DNA of 64,000 nt from Burkholderiales bacterium. GTDB taxonomy: Bacteria; Pseudomonadota; Gammaproteobacteria; Burkholderiales; SG8-41. The notes below the pieces were generated by a model. The model saw nothing but the letters and a program-made list of their open reading frames with translations, did no database searches and was not told where the DNA came from. Of this stretch, positions 16,804 through 25,527 are shown piece by piece. How positions within the stretch are numbered: position 1 is the first letter of the stretch; each line of letters starts with the position of its first letter. The position numbers were made by a program, and so were the translations under genes. Location: positions 62,001 through 126,000 of the forward strand of contig JAIEPF010000004.1 of NCBI GenBank assembly GCA_019749945.1, read 5' to 3'.

Positions 16804-17748
16804 TTACGATATTTTTCCGATGCTGTCTTCGAGCAATCGCCAGGCGCTGGCGCCGGTGCTCTCGCGCCAGCGCCGGTAGAAGCCGGCGGCGCGCAGCCGT
16901 TCCCTGAAGGCCTCTCGGTCGACCGTTGTCGCGGTCATGCCCCAGCCGGCGATTTTTGATTCCAGCGCATGGTTCAGCGCATCGGTGTGCGCGCGCTGCC
17001 GCGCCACATGCTTGCGCGCAGCGCCTTCGATGATCTGCTGCACATCCATGGGCAGCGTGTTCCAGAAACGCCGGCTCGCGATCAGGTTGAAGCCCGACCA
17101 CATGTGGCTGCTCAGTGCGATGTGTCTGGTGACTTCATGCAAACGCAGCGCCTCGGTGATCGACAGCGGATTTTCCTGGGCGTCGATTTCACGGTTCTGC
17201 AGGGCCGGGTACAGTTTCAGCACGTTGACCTCGACCGGCACGGCGCCAAGGCTGCTGAAGGCATCGGCAAACATGCGGCCTTCGGGGATACGAATGCGCA
17301 GGCCTTCAAGATCGGCGGCTTGGTTGATGGGTTTATCAGTCGTCGAAATATGGCGAAAGCCGTTTTCCAGCAGGCCATGGGGCAGGGCATGGATGCCCTT
17401 GGCCGCGAGTTCGCGCCGCAGGTAACCGCCCAGAGGCCCGTCCAGCGTCCTGTGCACCTGCGCGTGGTCGCTGAAGGCGAAGGGCAGTCCCTGGATTTCC
17501 ATGGCGGGCACCAGCGGACCGAGGATGCCGCCCATCAGCACATAGAACTCGATTTCACCGGCGATCAGCAGATCGACGATGGCGAGGTGCGAGCCCGGCA
17601 GTCCGGCGTTGCTGGCGGTGACCGTCGCGGCAAAACGGCCGCCGGTGGCCTGTTCAACTTCCCGCCACAGGTCGACGAGGAAGGGATGGACGTGGCTGTT
17701 GGCGGACAGGTAATGGTATTGCCGTGCCTGCCATTGCGGCCGGCTCAT
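16804..17748 (-). CDS. DctP-like TRAP transporter substrate-binding protein without signal peptide
   Basis: A 314-residue protein of the DctP family. Recognisable parts are YHYLSANSHVHPFLVDLWREVEQ, the MEIQGLPFAFSD block, GLRIRIPEGRMFADAFSSLGAVPVEV and a QNREIDAQENPLS segment like the usual GxVDGQENP. DctP proteins bind C4-dicarboxylates or other organic acids in the periplasm. This one begins directly with the mature domain: there is no signal sequence, and the ATG overlaps the stop of the upstream VOC gene (ATGA), so the start is well supported. No dctQ or dctM gene is adjacent. It may act in the cytoplasm, be exported by an unusual route, or be a decayed receptor. Confidence 0.85.
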   Translation of the reverse strand: MSRPQWQARQYHYLSANSHVHPFLVDLWREVEQATGGRFAATVTASNAGLPGSHLAIVDLLIAGEIEFYVLMGGILGPLVPAMEIQGLPFAFSDHAQVHRTLDGPLGGYLRRELAAKGIHALPHGLLENGFRHISTTDKPINQAADLEGLRIRIPEGRMFADAFSSLGAVPVEVNVLKLYPALQNREIDAQENPLSITEALRLHEVTRHIALSSHMWSGFNLIASRRFWNTLPMDVQQIIEGAARKHVARQRAHTDALNHALESKIAGWGMTATTVDREAFRERLRAAGFYRRWRESTGASAWRLLEDSIGKIS

Positions 17749-18203
17749 GCCGGCAGCGCCGAGGCCATCAGTTCGGGGGTGATGCCCTGCGCTTCGGTGT
17801 TGGAAAAATTCAGTTCGACCTTGACGCCGTTGGGATCAAACAGGAACAGCTGGAACAGGCCCTGGTCGCTGACCATGCGCTGGCGGAATTCCACTTTTTT
17901 GTCGCGCAAATGTTCCATCATGCCGCGCAGTCCCGTGCAGCGGAAGGCCATGTGGTCGATGACGCCGCTGCCCTGTGTGGCCTCCGATTGCTGGCCGAGG
18001 TAGGCCTTGCGGTTGGCGCTCACGTTTTTGCCGCCTTCGGTCAGATGCACCACATCCTTGTCGCCGAGATACAGCCATACCACCGGGAATTTGAAATCCG
18101 GGTGCGGTCCTTCATGGAAGCCGAGCACGTTGACATACCAGTCGCGCGTGGCCTTGAGGTCGCTGGTCTGGATCAGGAAATGTTCAAGATGGCTGACGGG
18201 CAT
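17745..18203 (-). CDS. VOC (glyoxalase/dioxygenase) superfamily protein
   Basis: The ATG at 18203 (MPVSHLEHFLIQTSDL) gives 152 residues with the paired beta-alpha-beta-beta-beta modules of the vicinal oxygen chelate fold. Likely metal ligands are the first His (VSHLEHF), the GVIDHMAF His and the late Glu in VKVELNF. These enzymes are metal-dependent lyases, isomerases or ring-cleaving dioxygenases; the substrate cannot be told. A longer open frame upstream overlaps the TctC gene and is not used. It lies 10 nt after the TctC gene and overlaps the DctP-like gene by four bases, so these three genes form one transcript. Confidence 0.85.
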   Translation of the reverse strand: MPVSHLEHFLIQTSDLKATRDWYVNVLGFHEGPHPDFKFPVVWLYLGDKDVVHLTEGGKNVSANRKAYLGQQSEATQGSGVIDHMAFRCTGLRGMMEHLRDKKVEFRQRMVSDQGLFQLFLFDPNGVKVELNFSNTEAQGITPELMASALPA

Positions 18204-18213
18204 GGCGGATTCC

Positions 18214-19188
18214 TCAGTTGGCCTTGATGCCGGCGGTTTTGGCGAGTTTTGCAAAGTCCTCGACATGACGGCGCAGGAAGGCATTGTATTCATCCAGGGA
18301 ATTGCTGGCGACCAGCGGTATGCCGAGTTTGTCGAAACGTTCGCGCAGCGCGGGAACGGCCACGGCCTTGACCACTTCGCCCCGCAGTTTTTCCAGCACG
18401 TCGCGCGGGGTGCCGGCGGGCGCGACAAGACCGTTGAACGTGGTGTCCTCGAATCCCTTGACGCCGGCCTCATCGATGGTGGGCATGTCGGGGAACAGCG
18501 GTGAACGTTTTTTGCTGGTCACGGCCAGTCCGCGCAGCCGTCCGGCCTGGATGTAGCCGACCGAGGTGCTGACCTGGTCGAACATCAGCATGATCTGGCC
18601 GCCGACGAGGTCGGTAATCGCCGGTGCATTACCCTTGTACGGGATGTGCATCATTTTGATGCCGGCCTGCTGGCTGAACATTTCGGCGGCGACATGCCCG
18701 GTGCCGCCGTTGCCCGCTGTTCCATAAGTCAGTTCGCCGGGGCGTTTTTTGGCCAGCGCAATGAATTCCCTGACGTTCTTTACCGGCAATGCCGGATTGA
18801 CCACCAGCACCATCGGAATGTCGCAGGTCTGCGAAACCCCGGTGAAGTCCTTCAGGGGATCATATCCGGCGTCTGAAATGATGGCGGGAACCCGGGCAAA
18901 GGTGTTGGCGATGGCGAGCAGCGTGTAACCATCGGCGGGCTGGCCTTTGACAAAACGGGTGCCGATCAGGGCGCTGGCGCCGGGGCGGTTTTCCACCAGC
19001 ACCTGCTGCCCAAGCTGTTTGCTCAGTTGCTCGGCGATGCCCCGCGCCACGATGTCCACATTGCCGCCGGCGGCCAGCGGGTTGATGATGCGGATGATTT
19101 TGTTCGGGTACGGGCCGCTCTGGCTCCAGGCCGGAACGGCAGTCAGGCAGGCGATGGCTGCAACAACCATGCTGTTCAAACGTTTCAT
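18214..19188 (-). CDS. Bug/TctC family solute-binding receptor
   Basis: A 324-residue periplasmic receptor with a Sec signal (residues 1-23, ending AWSQ). Family motifs are IRIINPLAAGGNVDIVARG, VLVENRPGASALIGTRF, YGTAGNGGTGHVAAE, HIPYKGNAPAITDLVGGQI and LVAPAGTPRDVLEKL. GGAGGAGTT upstream gives a good ribosome site. It heads the VOC and DctP-like gene group. No TctA/B genes are present. The MITE at 19271-19541 lies just upstream and may affect its promoter, since only about 80 nt separate them. Confidence 0.9.
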   Translation of the reverse strand: MKRLNSMVVAAIACLTAVPAWSQSGPYPNKIIRIINPLAAGGNVDIVARGIAEQLSKQLGQQVLVENRPGASALIGTRFVKGQPADGYTLLAIANTFARVPAIISDAGYDPLKDFTGVSQTCDIPMVLVVNPALPVKNVREFIALAKKRPGELTYGTAGNGGTGHVAAEMFSQQAGIKMMHIPYKGNAPAITDLVGGQIMLMFDQVSTSVGYIQAGRLRGLAVTSKKRSPLFPDMPTIDEAGVKGFEDTTFNGLVAPAGTPRDVLEKLRGEVVKAVAVPALRERFDKLGIPLVASNSLDEYNAFLRRHVEDFAKLAKTAGIKAN

Positions 19189-19270
19189 GCGAACTCCTCC
19201 GGTATCTGTGATTTTTATTGTTGGTGATTCAGGTGATGCATTGTGCTGCGGCGGATGCCGCCCGGCAAGT

Positions 19271-19541
19271 TAGGGCCTGTTAACCATTATTTCATGAGTG
19301 CGACGGCGACGATTTGGCTTCAGGGCTAGGAGCGTCGAGCGCGGTTTGCCCGTTGGCAAACAAGCGAAGGCACGACAACGCACTGGGGCCAAATCGTCCC
19401 GTCCCTGCGGGTTGTGTCCAAAATCGCCACTGGCGGCGTTGTTTGCCTTGCCCATATTCTCGATATGGGCCGCTGCAAACGCCTTGCCACTGACGATTTT
19501 GGACACAACGCATCTCACGAAATAATGGTTAACAGGCCCTA
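19271..19541. mobile_element. MITE-like element with terminal inverted repeats and TA duplication
   Basis: The outer ends are 22-bp perfect inverted repeats (19272-19293 and 19519-19540; each end begins AGGGCCTGTTAACC), bounded by TA at 19271-19272 and 19540-19541, consistent with a TA target-site duplication as made by IS630/Tc1-type transposases. The interior folds on itself: 19308-19318 pairs with 19388-19398 (11 bp), 19411-19426 pairs with 19494-19509 (16 bp), and 19450-19457 pairs with 19463-19470. There is no transposase gene. An 82-codon frame on the minus strand runs from end to end but is probably a by-product. The TAG stop of the oxidoreductase gene at 19539 spans the right edge. 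Confidence 0.85.
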
Positions 19542-20540
19542 GACGGCAACGGTCACAATGCGTCGCTCATCAATGGATTGCAGCACCGCGTTGGTGACGG
19601 CCACGGTATGGAGGCTGTCCTCACCGTCGGGCAGCAGGCTGCGTCCGCCGCGCACATCGGTTTCGAAGGCCTGCACCTGCAGGTCATAGGCCGGGCTGAC
19701 CGGGAAGCGTTCCTCGCTGCTGCTTTTGGCATCGCGCACGGTGATCACATGTTCCTTGGCGAAACGCAGCGCCGAGGTGATCAGCGTGGCCTTGTCGCCC
19801 TCGATGATCAGGTTGTTTTCGGCGCTGGCGACTTCGCGCGTGGCCTTGGCCAGCGCGTGGCAGTCGCCGTCGAGGCGGCCGAGCACGGTCATGGTGTCGT
19901 CGGGTTTTTTATCGCGGCGGTCGGGGTGGGTGAATGCCGCAACCTCGACAAAGCGCCGGCCGCTGACGTACTGGATCAGGTCGAGCAGGTGCACGCCGAC
20001 GTCGTAGATGACGCCGCTTTGTTCAAAATCCTGGCGCCAGGACACGCGGGAGCCAACCGCAGACGCGCGTTCCAGCGATATTTCCGCCAGCCGCCCGAGG
20101 CGTCCCGATTGTACGATTTCGCGGGCGCGGACGATCGCGGCATCGAGCCGGATCTGGTGCGCGATGCGCAGTACGACGCCGGCATCGCGGCAAGCCTGGA
20201 CCATTTCCCGCGCATGCGCCGTTTTCATCGCGAACGGTTTTTCGCACAGGATGTGTTTGCCGGCGCGCGCCAGCGTCAGCACCGCGGCATGGTGCATGGC
20301 ATTGGGCAGCGCGATGTAGACGGCATCGACGTCAGGGTCTTTGGCCAGGCTGTCGAGATCGGGATGGGTGCGCGCAACCTTGAATTTGTCAGCGAAGGCG
20401 CGGCTTTTTTCCGGCGTGCTGCCAAGGCAGGCAACGAGTCGTGATCCCGGGCTTTTGAGGATGCCCGGTGCGACAAAATCGGTGGCGACCCAGCCGAGGC
20501 CGACGATGGCCCAGTGGACCGGTTTGTTGGTGTTGTTCAT
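19539..20540 (-). CDS. Gfo/Idh/MocA family oxidoreductase, 3' end set by a MITE
   Basis: A 333-residue NAD(P)-dependent dehydrogenase. The ATG at 20540 (MNNTNKPVHW) leads into the Rossmann motif AIVGLGWVA; an upstream TTG at 20573 is less likely. The family lysine is in CEKPFA, and a GVHLLDLIQY segment lies in the C-terminal domain. Such enzymes oxidise sugars, inositols, cyclic diols or related compounds. The last codons read V-T-V-A-V then TAG, and this stop is made of the TA duplication and first G of the adjacent MITE, so the insertion replaced the original C-terminus. The chain is still of family length and is probably active. Confidence 0.88.
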   Translation of the reverse strand: MNNTNKPVHWAIVGLGWVATDFVAPGILKSPGSRLVACLGSTPEKSRAFADKFKVARTHPDLDSLAKDPDVDAVYIALPNAMHHAAVLTLARAGKHILCEKPFAMKTAHAREMVQACRDAGVVLRIAHQIRLDAAIVRAREIVQSGRLGRLAEISLERASAVGSRVSWRQDFEQSGVIYDVGVHLLDLIQYVSGRRFVEVAAFTHPDRRDKKPDDTMTVLGRLDGDCHALAKATREVASAENNLIIEGDKATLITSALRFAKEHVITVRDAKSSSEERFPVSPAYDLQVQAFETDVRGGRSLLPDGEDSLHTVAVTNAVLQSIDERRIVTVAV

Positions 20541-20580
20541 GCGTTGATTTTTTTCGCTGCAGTTGATGGGCAAGAAGTGA

Positions 20581-20648
20581 TGAGTGCAGAGTGATGAGTG
20601 ATGAACGAAGGGCAGGGTTTCCGCTCATCATTCATCACTCCGCACTCA
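20581..20648. repeat. long imperfect hairpin between moeA and the oxidoreductase gene
   Basis: Arms 20581-20607 and 20622-20648 are inverted repeats matching at 24 of 27 positions, with a 14-nt loop. Each arm is itself made of GTGATGA-type words. It lies directly after the moeA stop, so it may protect or end the moeA transcript, though it has no T run. Confidence 0.8.
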
Positions 20649-20656
20649 GCATTGTC

Positions 20657-21931
20657 TCAAATCACGCCTTCCATCACCTGCACTTCGACCAGCGTGCCTG
20701 GTGTGACATTGCCCTGGTCGATACCGAGGATGATGAAGCAGTTGGCTTCCGACATCGAGCGCAGGATGCCCGAGCCCTGTTCGCCGGTGACGCGCACGCT
20801 CAGCTTGCCGGCGCTGTCGCGCGACAGGATGCCGCGCTGGAATTCGGTGCGGCCGGGTGCTTTTTTCAGGGTCGAGGTGCAGGGCACCTTGAAGGTGGGC
20901 AGCGCCTCGATCGGGTCGCGGCCGGAGAGTTTGAGCAACGCATCACGGACGAATTGATAGAACGTGACCATCACCGACACCGGGTTGCCGGGCAGGCCGA
21001 AAAAATGTGCGTCGCCGATCTTGCCGTAGGCGAGGGGGCGGCCGGGTTTCATCGCGATTTTCCAGAACACGACTTCGCCCATTTTATTGAGCAGTTCCTT
21101 GACGAAGTCGGCTTCGCCGACGGACACGCCGCCGCTGGTGATGACGACGTCGGCCACTGCCGCGGCTTCACGGAACGCGGCTTCGAGCAGCTTCGGATCA
21201 TCACGCACCACGCCCATGTCGATGACTTCGCAGTTGAGCCGCGTCAGCATGCCGTGGATGGTGTAGCGGTTGCTGTCGTAAATCTGGCCTTCACCCAGTG
21301 GAGAGCCGATGGATACCAGTTCGTCGCCGGTGGAAAAAAAAGCCACGCGCAGCTTGCGGTACACCGAAACCTCGGCGATGCCCAGCGAGGCAATCAGTCC
21401 GGTTTCGGCGGGGCGCAGCGGCTGGCCGCGGCGCAATGCCGGCTGGCCGCGTTGCAGGTCTTCACCGGCGCGGCGCAGATGCTGGCCCTGTTTGTGGCCG
21501 CCGCCGATGGTGACCTGTCCGTCCTTGGCTTCGGCGTGTTCCTGCATGACGATGGTGTCGGCGCCCGCCGGCACCACGCCGCCGGTCATGATGCGCACGG
21601 CCTGGCCCGCGGCAACTGCGCCCTTGAACGGCACGCCGGCGAAGGAACTGCCGGCGACTTTCAGCGTGACCTTGGTGTCGGCCCTGAGGTCGGCGAAGCG
21701 CAGGGCATAACCATCCATCGCCGAGTTGTCATGAGAGGGCACATCAACGGGGGAGATCACGTCTTCCGCCAGCACGCGGCCCAGCGCCGCACGCACCGCC
21801 ACCCGCTCAATGGTGGTGACCGGTGACAAAAACCGCGCAATGACTTCCCGCGCCTTGGGCACGGGCATGGAGTTCGGATCGTAATCGTCGGCGCAGGAGA
21901 GTTCGCGCAAGGTCGGGTTGGTGGTGTTCAT
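20657..21931 (-). CDS. moeA: molybdopterin molybdotransferase MoeA
   Basis: A 424-residue cytoplasmic enzyme that inserts molybdate (or tungstate) into adenylated molybdopterin. Typical parts are DVPSHDNSAMDGYALRF near residue 65, a IMTGGVVPAGADTIVMQEH block, STGDELV, and VITSGGVSVGEADFVKELL followed by AMKPGRPLAYGKI and GLPGNPVSVMVTF. The length fits MoeA (about 410). It stands between the TupR-like regulator and the oxidoreductase gene, on the same strand as both. With mobA, moaA, mobB, moaD, moaE and the transporters it makes most of a molybdenum cofactor pathway in this window; moaB/mog and moaC must lie elsewhere. Confidence 0.95.
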   Translation of the reverse strand: MNTTNPTLRELSCADDYDPNSMPVPKAREVIARFLSPVTTIERVAVRAALGRVLAEDVISPVDVPSHDNSAMDGYALRFADLRADTKVTLKVAGSSFAGVPFKGAVAAGQAVRIMTGGVVPAGADTIVMQEHAEAKDGQVTIGGGHKQGQHLRRAGEDLQRGQPALRRGQPLRPAETGLIASLGIAEVSVYRKLRVAFFSTGDELVSIGSPLGEGQIYDSNRYTIHGMLTRLNCEVIDMGVVRDDPKLLEAAFREAAAVADVVITSGGVSVGEADFVKELLNKMGEVVFWKIAMKPGRPLAYGKIGDAHFFGLPGNPVSVMVTFYQFVRDALLKLSGRDPIEALPTFKVPCTSTLKKAPGRTEFQRGILSRDSAGKLSVRVTGEQGSGILRSMSEANCFIILGIDQGNVTPGTLVEVQVMEGVI

Positions 21932-22003
21932 GGCGGGATCCTCGACGGCAGGGCGGGGTGGAGTAACAAAACAAGCCCGAATTTTATCAGGCGTGCCGCG
22001 GGC

Positions 22004-23062
22004 TTATTCGAGCAATTCCGTGGCGGGGATCCATTCCAGCGCGCCGCCGGCTTTGTAGCCGGCCAGATTGGAGACCATTTTGCGGAATGCCGGCTGTTCC
22101 AGGCGCGCGAGCAGCGCGCGCAGGCGCGGCTGGCGCAACAGGGCTGCGCGGGCCGCCAGATAGTAGTGTTCCTTGAGCAAGGGCACGAAAGCCAGTCCCT
22201 GTTCCTTCGCGGCGGCCTCGATGCCGAAGCCGGCATCGGCCATGCCGCTGGCTACGGTTGCGGCAACCGCGGCATGGGTGAATTCCTCATGCGCATAGCC
22301 GTGGATGGCGCCGGGCCGCAATCCGCGGTCGGCCAGCAGAAAATCAAAACACAGCCGGGTGCCGGATCCCGGCTGCCGGTTGACGAAACGCACCCCTTTG
22401 CGCGTGAGGTCGGCGATGGTGACCAGTTTTTTCGGATTGCCAGGCGAGACCATCAGCCCCTGCGTGCGATCGAACAGATTGGTTATCAGCAGCGACTTCA
22501 TGCGCAGCCAGGGCCGCAATTGCGCTGCCAGCGTGCCGGCGCCCGGCAAGACCGGCAGGTGGAATCCGGCGATGTCGCATTGTTTGCGGCGCAGCGCGGC
22601 CAGACAGTCGAGACTGCCCTGGAAATGCAGTTCCAGGGCAGTGTCTTTATCGCTTTGCAGCACATCACGCAGCCGGGCCAGGGCGAGATCGTGGCTGGCA
22701 TGCACCACCACGGTTTTCGCCGGACTGGCTGACTGGCCTGTTTCGAGTGCGGCCAGCAGACGGGCCTCGGCTTCGCGGATCGCTGCGGCCAGCGGACCGC
22801 TGGCATCGACCAGTCCGGCGAGCAGGCGCTCCGCCAGCGGCGAGAGCTGCGTGCCTTTGCCCTGTTGCGGCACCACCAGCGATTCGCCCAGTTCATTGCC
22901 GGCCGCTTCCAGCAGTCCCCAGGCGTGGCGATACGACAGTCCGGTGGTTTTTGCCGCGGCCTGCAGATTACCGGTGCGGGCAATCGACTCCAGCAGCATG
23001 ACCAGCCGGGGCTCCATGGTCAGGCCTTCGATGGTCCAGCGCACTTCCCCGGAAATCTTCAT
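22004..23062 (-). CDS. ModE-N/PBP-like regulator of tungstate/molybdate genes (TupR-like)
   Basis: A 352-residue protein with an N-terminal LysR/ModE-type winged helix (MLLESIARTGNLQAAAKTTGLSYRHAWGLL, about residues 22-50) and a C-terminal periplasmic-binding-protein-like domain (about 115-340; NRQPGSGTRLCFDFLL and SGMADAGFGIEAAAKE are typical). This arrangement is that of regulators encoded divergently from tungstate transport genes. It diverges from tupBCA with a 79-nt AT-rich gap that must hold both promoters and the operator. It probably senses tungstate, molybdate or a pterin-bound form and controls tupBCA. moeA lies 72 nt downstream on the same strand. Confidence 0.85.
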   Translation of the reverse strand: MKISGEVRWTIEGLTMEPRLVMLLESIARTGNLQAAAKTTGLSYRHAWGLLEAAGNELGESLVVPQQGKGTQLSPLAERLLAGLVDASGPLAAAIREAEARLLAALETGQSASPAKTVVVHASHDLALARLRDVLQSDKDTALELHFQGSLDCLAALRRKQCDIAGFHLPVLPGAGTLAAQLRPWLRMKSLLITNLFDRTQGLMVSPGNPKKLVTIADLTRKGVRFVNRQPGSGTRLCFDFLLADRGLRPGAIHGYAHEEFTHAAVAATVASGMADAGFGIEAAAKEQGLAFVPLLKEHYYLAARAALLRQPRLRALLARLEQPAFRKMVSNLAGYKAGGALEWIPATELLE

Positions 23063-23141
23063 GGTTATGCTTTAAATTGCATATTGTGATTGGTTTTTAT
23101 ATCAATAAGATCAAACTCTTTCAAGTATTGCTAAAAATTAC

Positions 23142-23846
23142 ATGAATAGTTTGGGGGAGGCATTCACCGCGGCATGGCGCTTGATCGCCGGCTTCGACGC
23201 CGAGTTGGCGCAGGTGGTCGGGCTGAGTCTGCAAGTCAGCCTGACCGCGGTGGTGATCGCGACGCTGATCGGCCTGCCGGTTGGCGCGATGATCGCCGTC
23301 GAACGCTTTCGCGGCCGGCAGGCGCTGATTGTGCTGCTCAATGCCCTGATGGGTCTGCCGCCGGTGGTGGTGGGACTGCTGGTGTATCTGCTGCTGTCGC
23401 GCGCGGGGCCCTTGGGCAGCCTCGGCATCCTGTTTACGCCGACGGCGATGGTGATCGCGCAGGCCATATTGATTACCCCGATCATCGCCGCATTGTCGCG
23501 CCAGACCCTCGAAGACGCCTGGCGCGAGTACGACGAACAGCTGCGCTCGCTGGGCGCGCGCCGGATCACAGCCGGGATGACGCTGATCTGGGATACCCGG
23601 TTTTCGCTGCTGACCATCGTGCTCGCCGGTTTCGGCCGCGCCGTGGCGGAGGTCGGCGCGGTGATGATCGTCGGCGGCAATATCGACGGCGTGACGCGGG
23701 TGATGACCACGGCGATTGCGCTGGAAACCAGCAAGGGTGACCTGCCCTTGGCGCTGGGTCTGGGCATCGTGCTGCTCACGCTGGTGATCGTACTCAACGC
23801 GCTGGCAGCGGTAATCCGGGAGATGGCGCTGCGGCGCTACGGCTGA
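23142..23846 (+). CDS. tupB: tungstate ABC transporter permease TupB
   Basis: A 234-residue inner-membrane permease with about five or six hydrophobic segments and the EAA-type cytoplasmic loop (SLGARRITAGMTLIWDTRF; about residues 133-151). NALMGLPPVVVGLLVYLLLS is characteristic of the TupB/WtpB group. It opens the tupBCA operon, three nt before tupC, and it diverges from the TupR-like regulator. With TupA and TupC it takes up tungstate, with molybdate as a poorer substrate in characterised systems. Confidence 0.92.
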   Translation: MNSLGEAFTAAWRLIAGFDAELAQVVGLSLQVSLTAVVIATLIGLPVGAMIAVERFRGRQALIVLLNALMGLPPVVVGLLVYLLLSRAGPLGSLGILFTPTAMVIAQAILITPIIAALSRQTLEDAWREYDEQLRSLGARRITAGMTLIWDTRFSLLTIVLAGFGRAVAEVGAVMIVGGNIDGVTRVMTTAIALETSKGDLPLALGLGIVLLTLVIVLNALAAVIREMALRRYG

Positions 23847-23849
23847 ACC

Positions 23850-24569
23850 ATGCTGCCCCTCGAACTGCAGGAGCTGACTTTCACTGCCGGCGGCGCGCAG
23901 ATCATCCGCGGCATTTCGGCGCGCATCGAAGCCGGCCCGCGCAGCGTGATCCTCGGCCCCAACGGCGCCGGAAAAAGTGTGCTGATGCGGCTGTGCCATG
24001 GCCTGCTGACACCCAGCAGCGGCCGCATCGTCTGGCACGGTGCCCATGGTGGAAAAAGCGTTGATATGCGTCGCCATCAGGCCATGGTGTTCCAGCGTCC
24101 GGTGATGCTGCGCCGCTCGGCACTGGCCAACGTGATGTACGGTTTGAAGCTGGCCGGCAAATCGCGCAGCCAGGCTGAATTGCGCGCCATGGATGTGCTG
24201 GAAGTGGTCGGCCTCGCGCAGCATGCACAACGGCCGGCACGGGTGTTGTCCGGCGGCGAGCAGCAGCGCCTGGCGCTGGCGCGGGCCTGGGCGCTGGGCC
24301 CCGATGTGCTGTTCCTCGACGAGCCGACCGCCAACCTCGATCCGGCGTCGACGCAGGACATCGAACACATCATCAATGCGATTCATGCGTCGGGTACCAA
24401 AATCATCATGACCACGCACAACCTCGGCCAGGCAAGGCGGCTGGGCGACGAAATCCTGTTCATCAGCAACGGCCGGCTGATGGAGCACACGCCCATCGAC
24501 CGGTTTTTCAAGGCACCCACTTCGGCGGAGGCGGCGTCTTTCATCAAAGGAGAAATACCATGGCAGTAA
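23850..24569 (+). CDS. tupC: tungstate ABC transporter ATP-binding protein TupC
   Basis: A 239-residue ABC ATPase. Walker A is GPNGAGKSVL (about residues 37-46), the signature is LSGGEQQRLALARAW, Walker B is VLFLDEPTANLDP, and the H-loop His is in MTTHNLGQ. It energises the TupB permease. Its 3' end overlaps tupA by ten bases, so all three genes are translated together. It has no TOBE extension, unlike ModC at 28837. Confidence 0.92.
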   Translation: MLPLELQELTFTAGGAQIIRGISARIEAGPRSVILGPNGAGKSVLMRLCHGLLTPSSGRIVWHGAHGGKSVDMRRHQAMVFQRPVMLRRSALANVMYGLKLAGKSRSQAELRAMDVLEVVGLAQHAQRPARVLSGGEQQRLALARAWALGPDVLFLDEPTANLDPASTQDIEHIINAIHASGTKIIMTTHNLGQARRLGDEILFISNGRLMEHTPIDRFFKAPTSAEAASFIKGEIPWQ

Positions 24570-25384
24570 TGCGCAGTGCAGTGCTCGCGTTCGCATTGTC
24601 GGGACTGTTGCAGCTGCCCATGGCCGGAGCGCAGCAGCCATTTATTACCGTGGCTTCCACCACGTCGACCGAACAGTCGGGCCTGTTCAAACACCTGCTG
24701 CCGGTGTTCGAGAAAAAAACCGGCATCCGGGTGCGCGTGGTGGCCCAGGGCACCGGCCAGGCGCTGGACATGGGCCGCCGCGGCGATGCCGATGTGGTGT
24801 TCGTGCACGACAGGGTGGCCGAGGAGAAATTCCTGGCCGAGGGTTTCGGCGTGCAGCGTTTCGAAGTGATGTACAACGATTTCGTGCTGGTCGGGCCGAA
24901 GTCCGATCCGGCGAAAATCGCCGGCGGCAGGAACATCATTGAGGCGTACAAAAAGATTGCCGCCGCCGCCGCGCCGTTTGCATCGCGCGGCGACAAAAGC
25001 GGCACCCATGCGGCGGAACTGCGTCTGTGGAAAATGGCCGGCATCGATCCGCAGACCGGCAAGGGCGGCTGGTACCGCGAAACCGGCTCCGGCATGGGGC
25101 CGACGCTGAACACGGCATCGGCGATGAACGCTTATGCCTTCACCGATCGCGGTACCTGGCTGTCGTTCAGGAATCGCGGTGATCTGGTGGTCGTGGTTGA
25201 GGGCGACCGGCAGTTGTTCAACCAGTACGGCATCATGCTGGTCAATCCGGCGAAACATCCGCATGTCAAAAAAGACCTGGGCCAGGCCTTTGTCGACTGG
25301 GTGATTTCAGCGGAAGGCCAGAAGGTCATCGCCGACTACAAGATCGGCACTGATCAGCTGTTTTTTCCCAATGCCAAACGCTGA
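24560..25384 (+). CDS. tupA: tungstate-binding periplasmic protein TupA
   Basis: A 274-residue receptor with a Sec signal (residues 1-24, ending AGAQ) followed by the TupA oxyanion motif VASTTSTEQSGLF. A second conserved stretch, FASRGDKSGTHAAELRLW, and WYRETGSGMGPTLN complete the pattern. TupA proteins bind tungstate with very high affinity. AAAGGAGA just before the ATG gives a strong ribosome site inside the tail of tupC. A 7-bp hairpin (25403-25409 with 25418-25424) follows the stop. Confidence 0.92.
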   Translation: MAVMRSAVLAFALSGLLQLPMAGAQQPFITVASTTSTEQSGLFKHLLPVFEKKTGIRVRVVAQGTGQALDMGRRGDADVVFVHDRVAEEKFLAEGFGVQRFEVMYNDFVLVGPKSDPAKIAGGRNIIEAYKKIAAAAAPFASRGDKSGTHAAELRLWKMAGIDPQTGKGGWYRETGSGMGPTLNTASAMNAYAFTDRGTWLSFRNRGDLVVVVEGDRQLFNQYGIMLVNPAKHPHVKKDLGQAFVDWVISAEGQKVIADYKIGTDQLFFPNAKR

Positions 25385-25527
25385 GCCTGCGCAGTGTTGC
25401 GGGCAGCCATGCTCCGGTGGCTGCGGCGTGCTGTATCCTGAGTCTTTCCCCCAGACTTGTGGTCCATTGTGCGCGATTGTTCCGCCTTCATCCTTCGCCC
25501 GTTGTGCAACCGGCGCGGCGTAATGCA

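Noticed and set aside
19270..19518. An 82-residue protein encoded inside the MITE
   Set aside because: It spans the terminal repeats and internal stems, so the frame is more likely a by-product of the palindromic element than a gene.
23121..24641. A 506-codon open frame opposite tupB and tupC
   Set aside because: It shadows two convincing transporter genes and is rich in Arg, His and Gln as expected for a reverse frame.
25385..25527. A cobalamin riboswitch before the FecCD-type permease
   Set aside because: The gap has only a simple 7-bp hairpin and no recognisable B12-box; the context is molybdate/tungstate.
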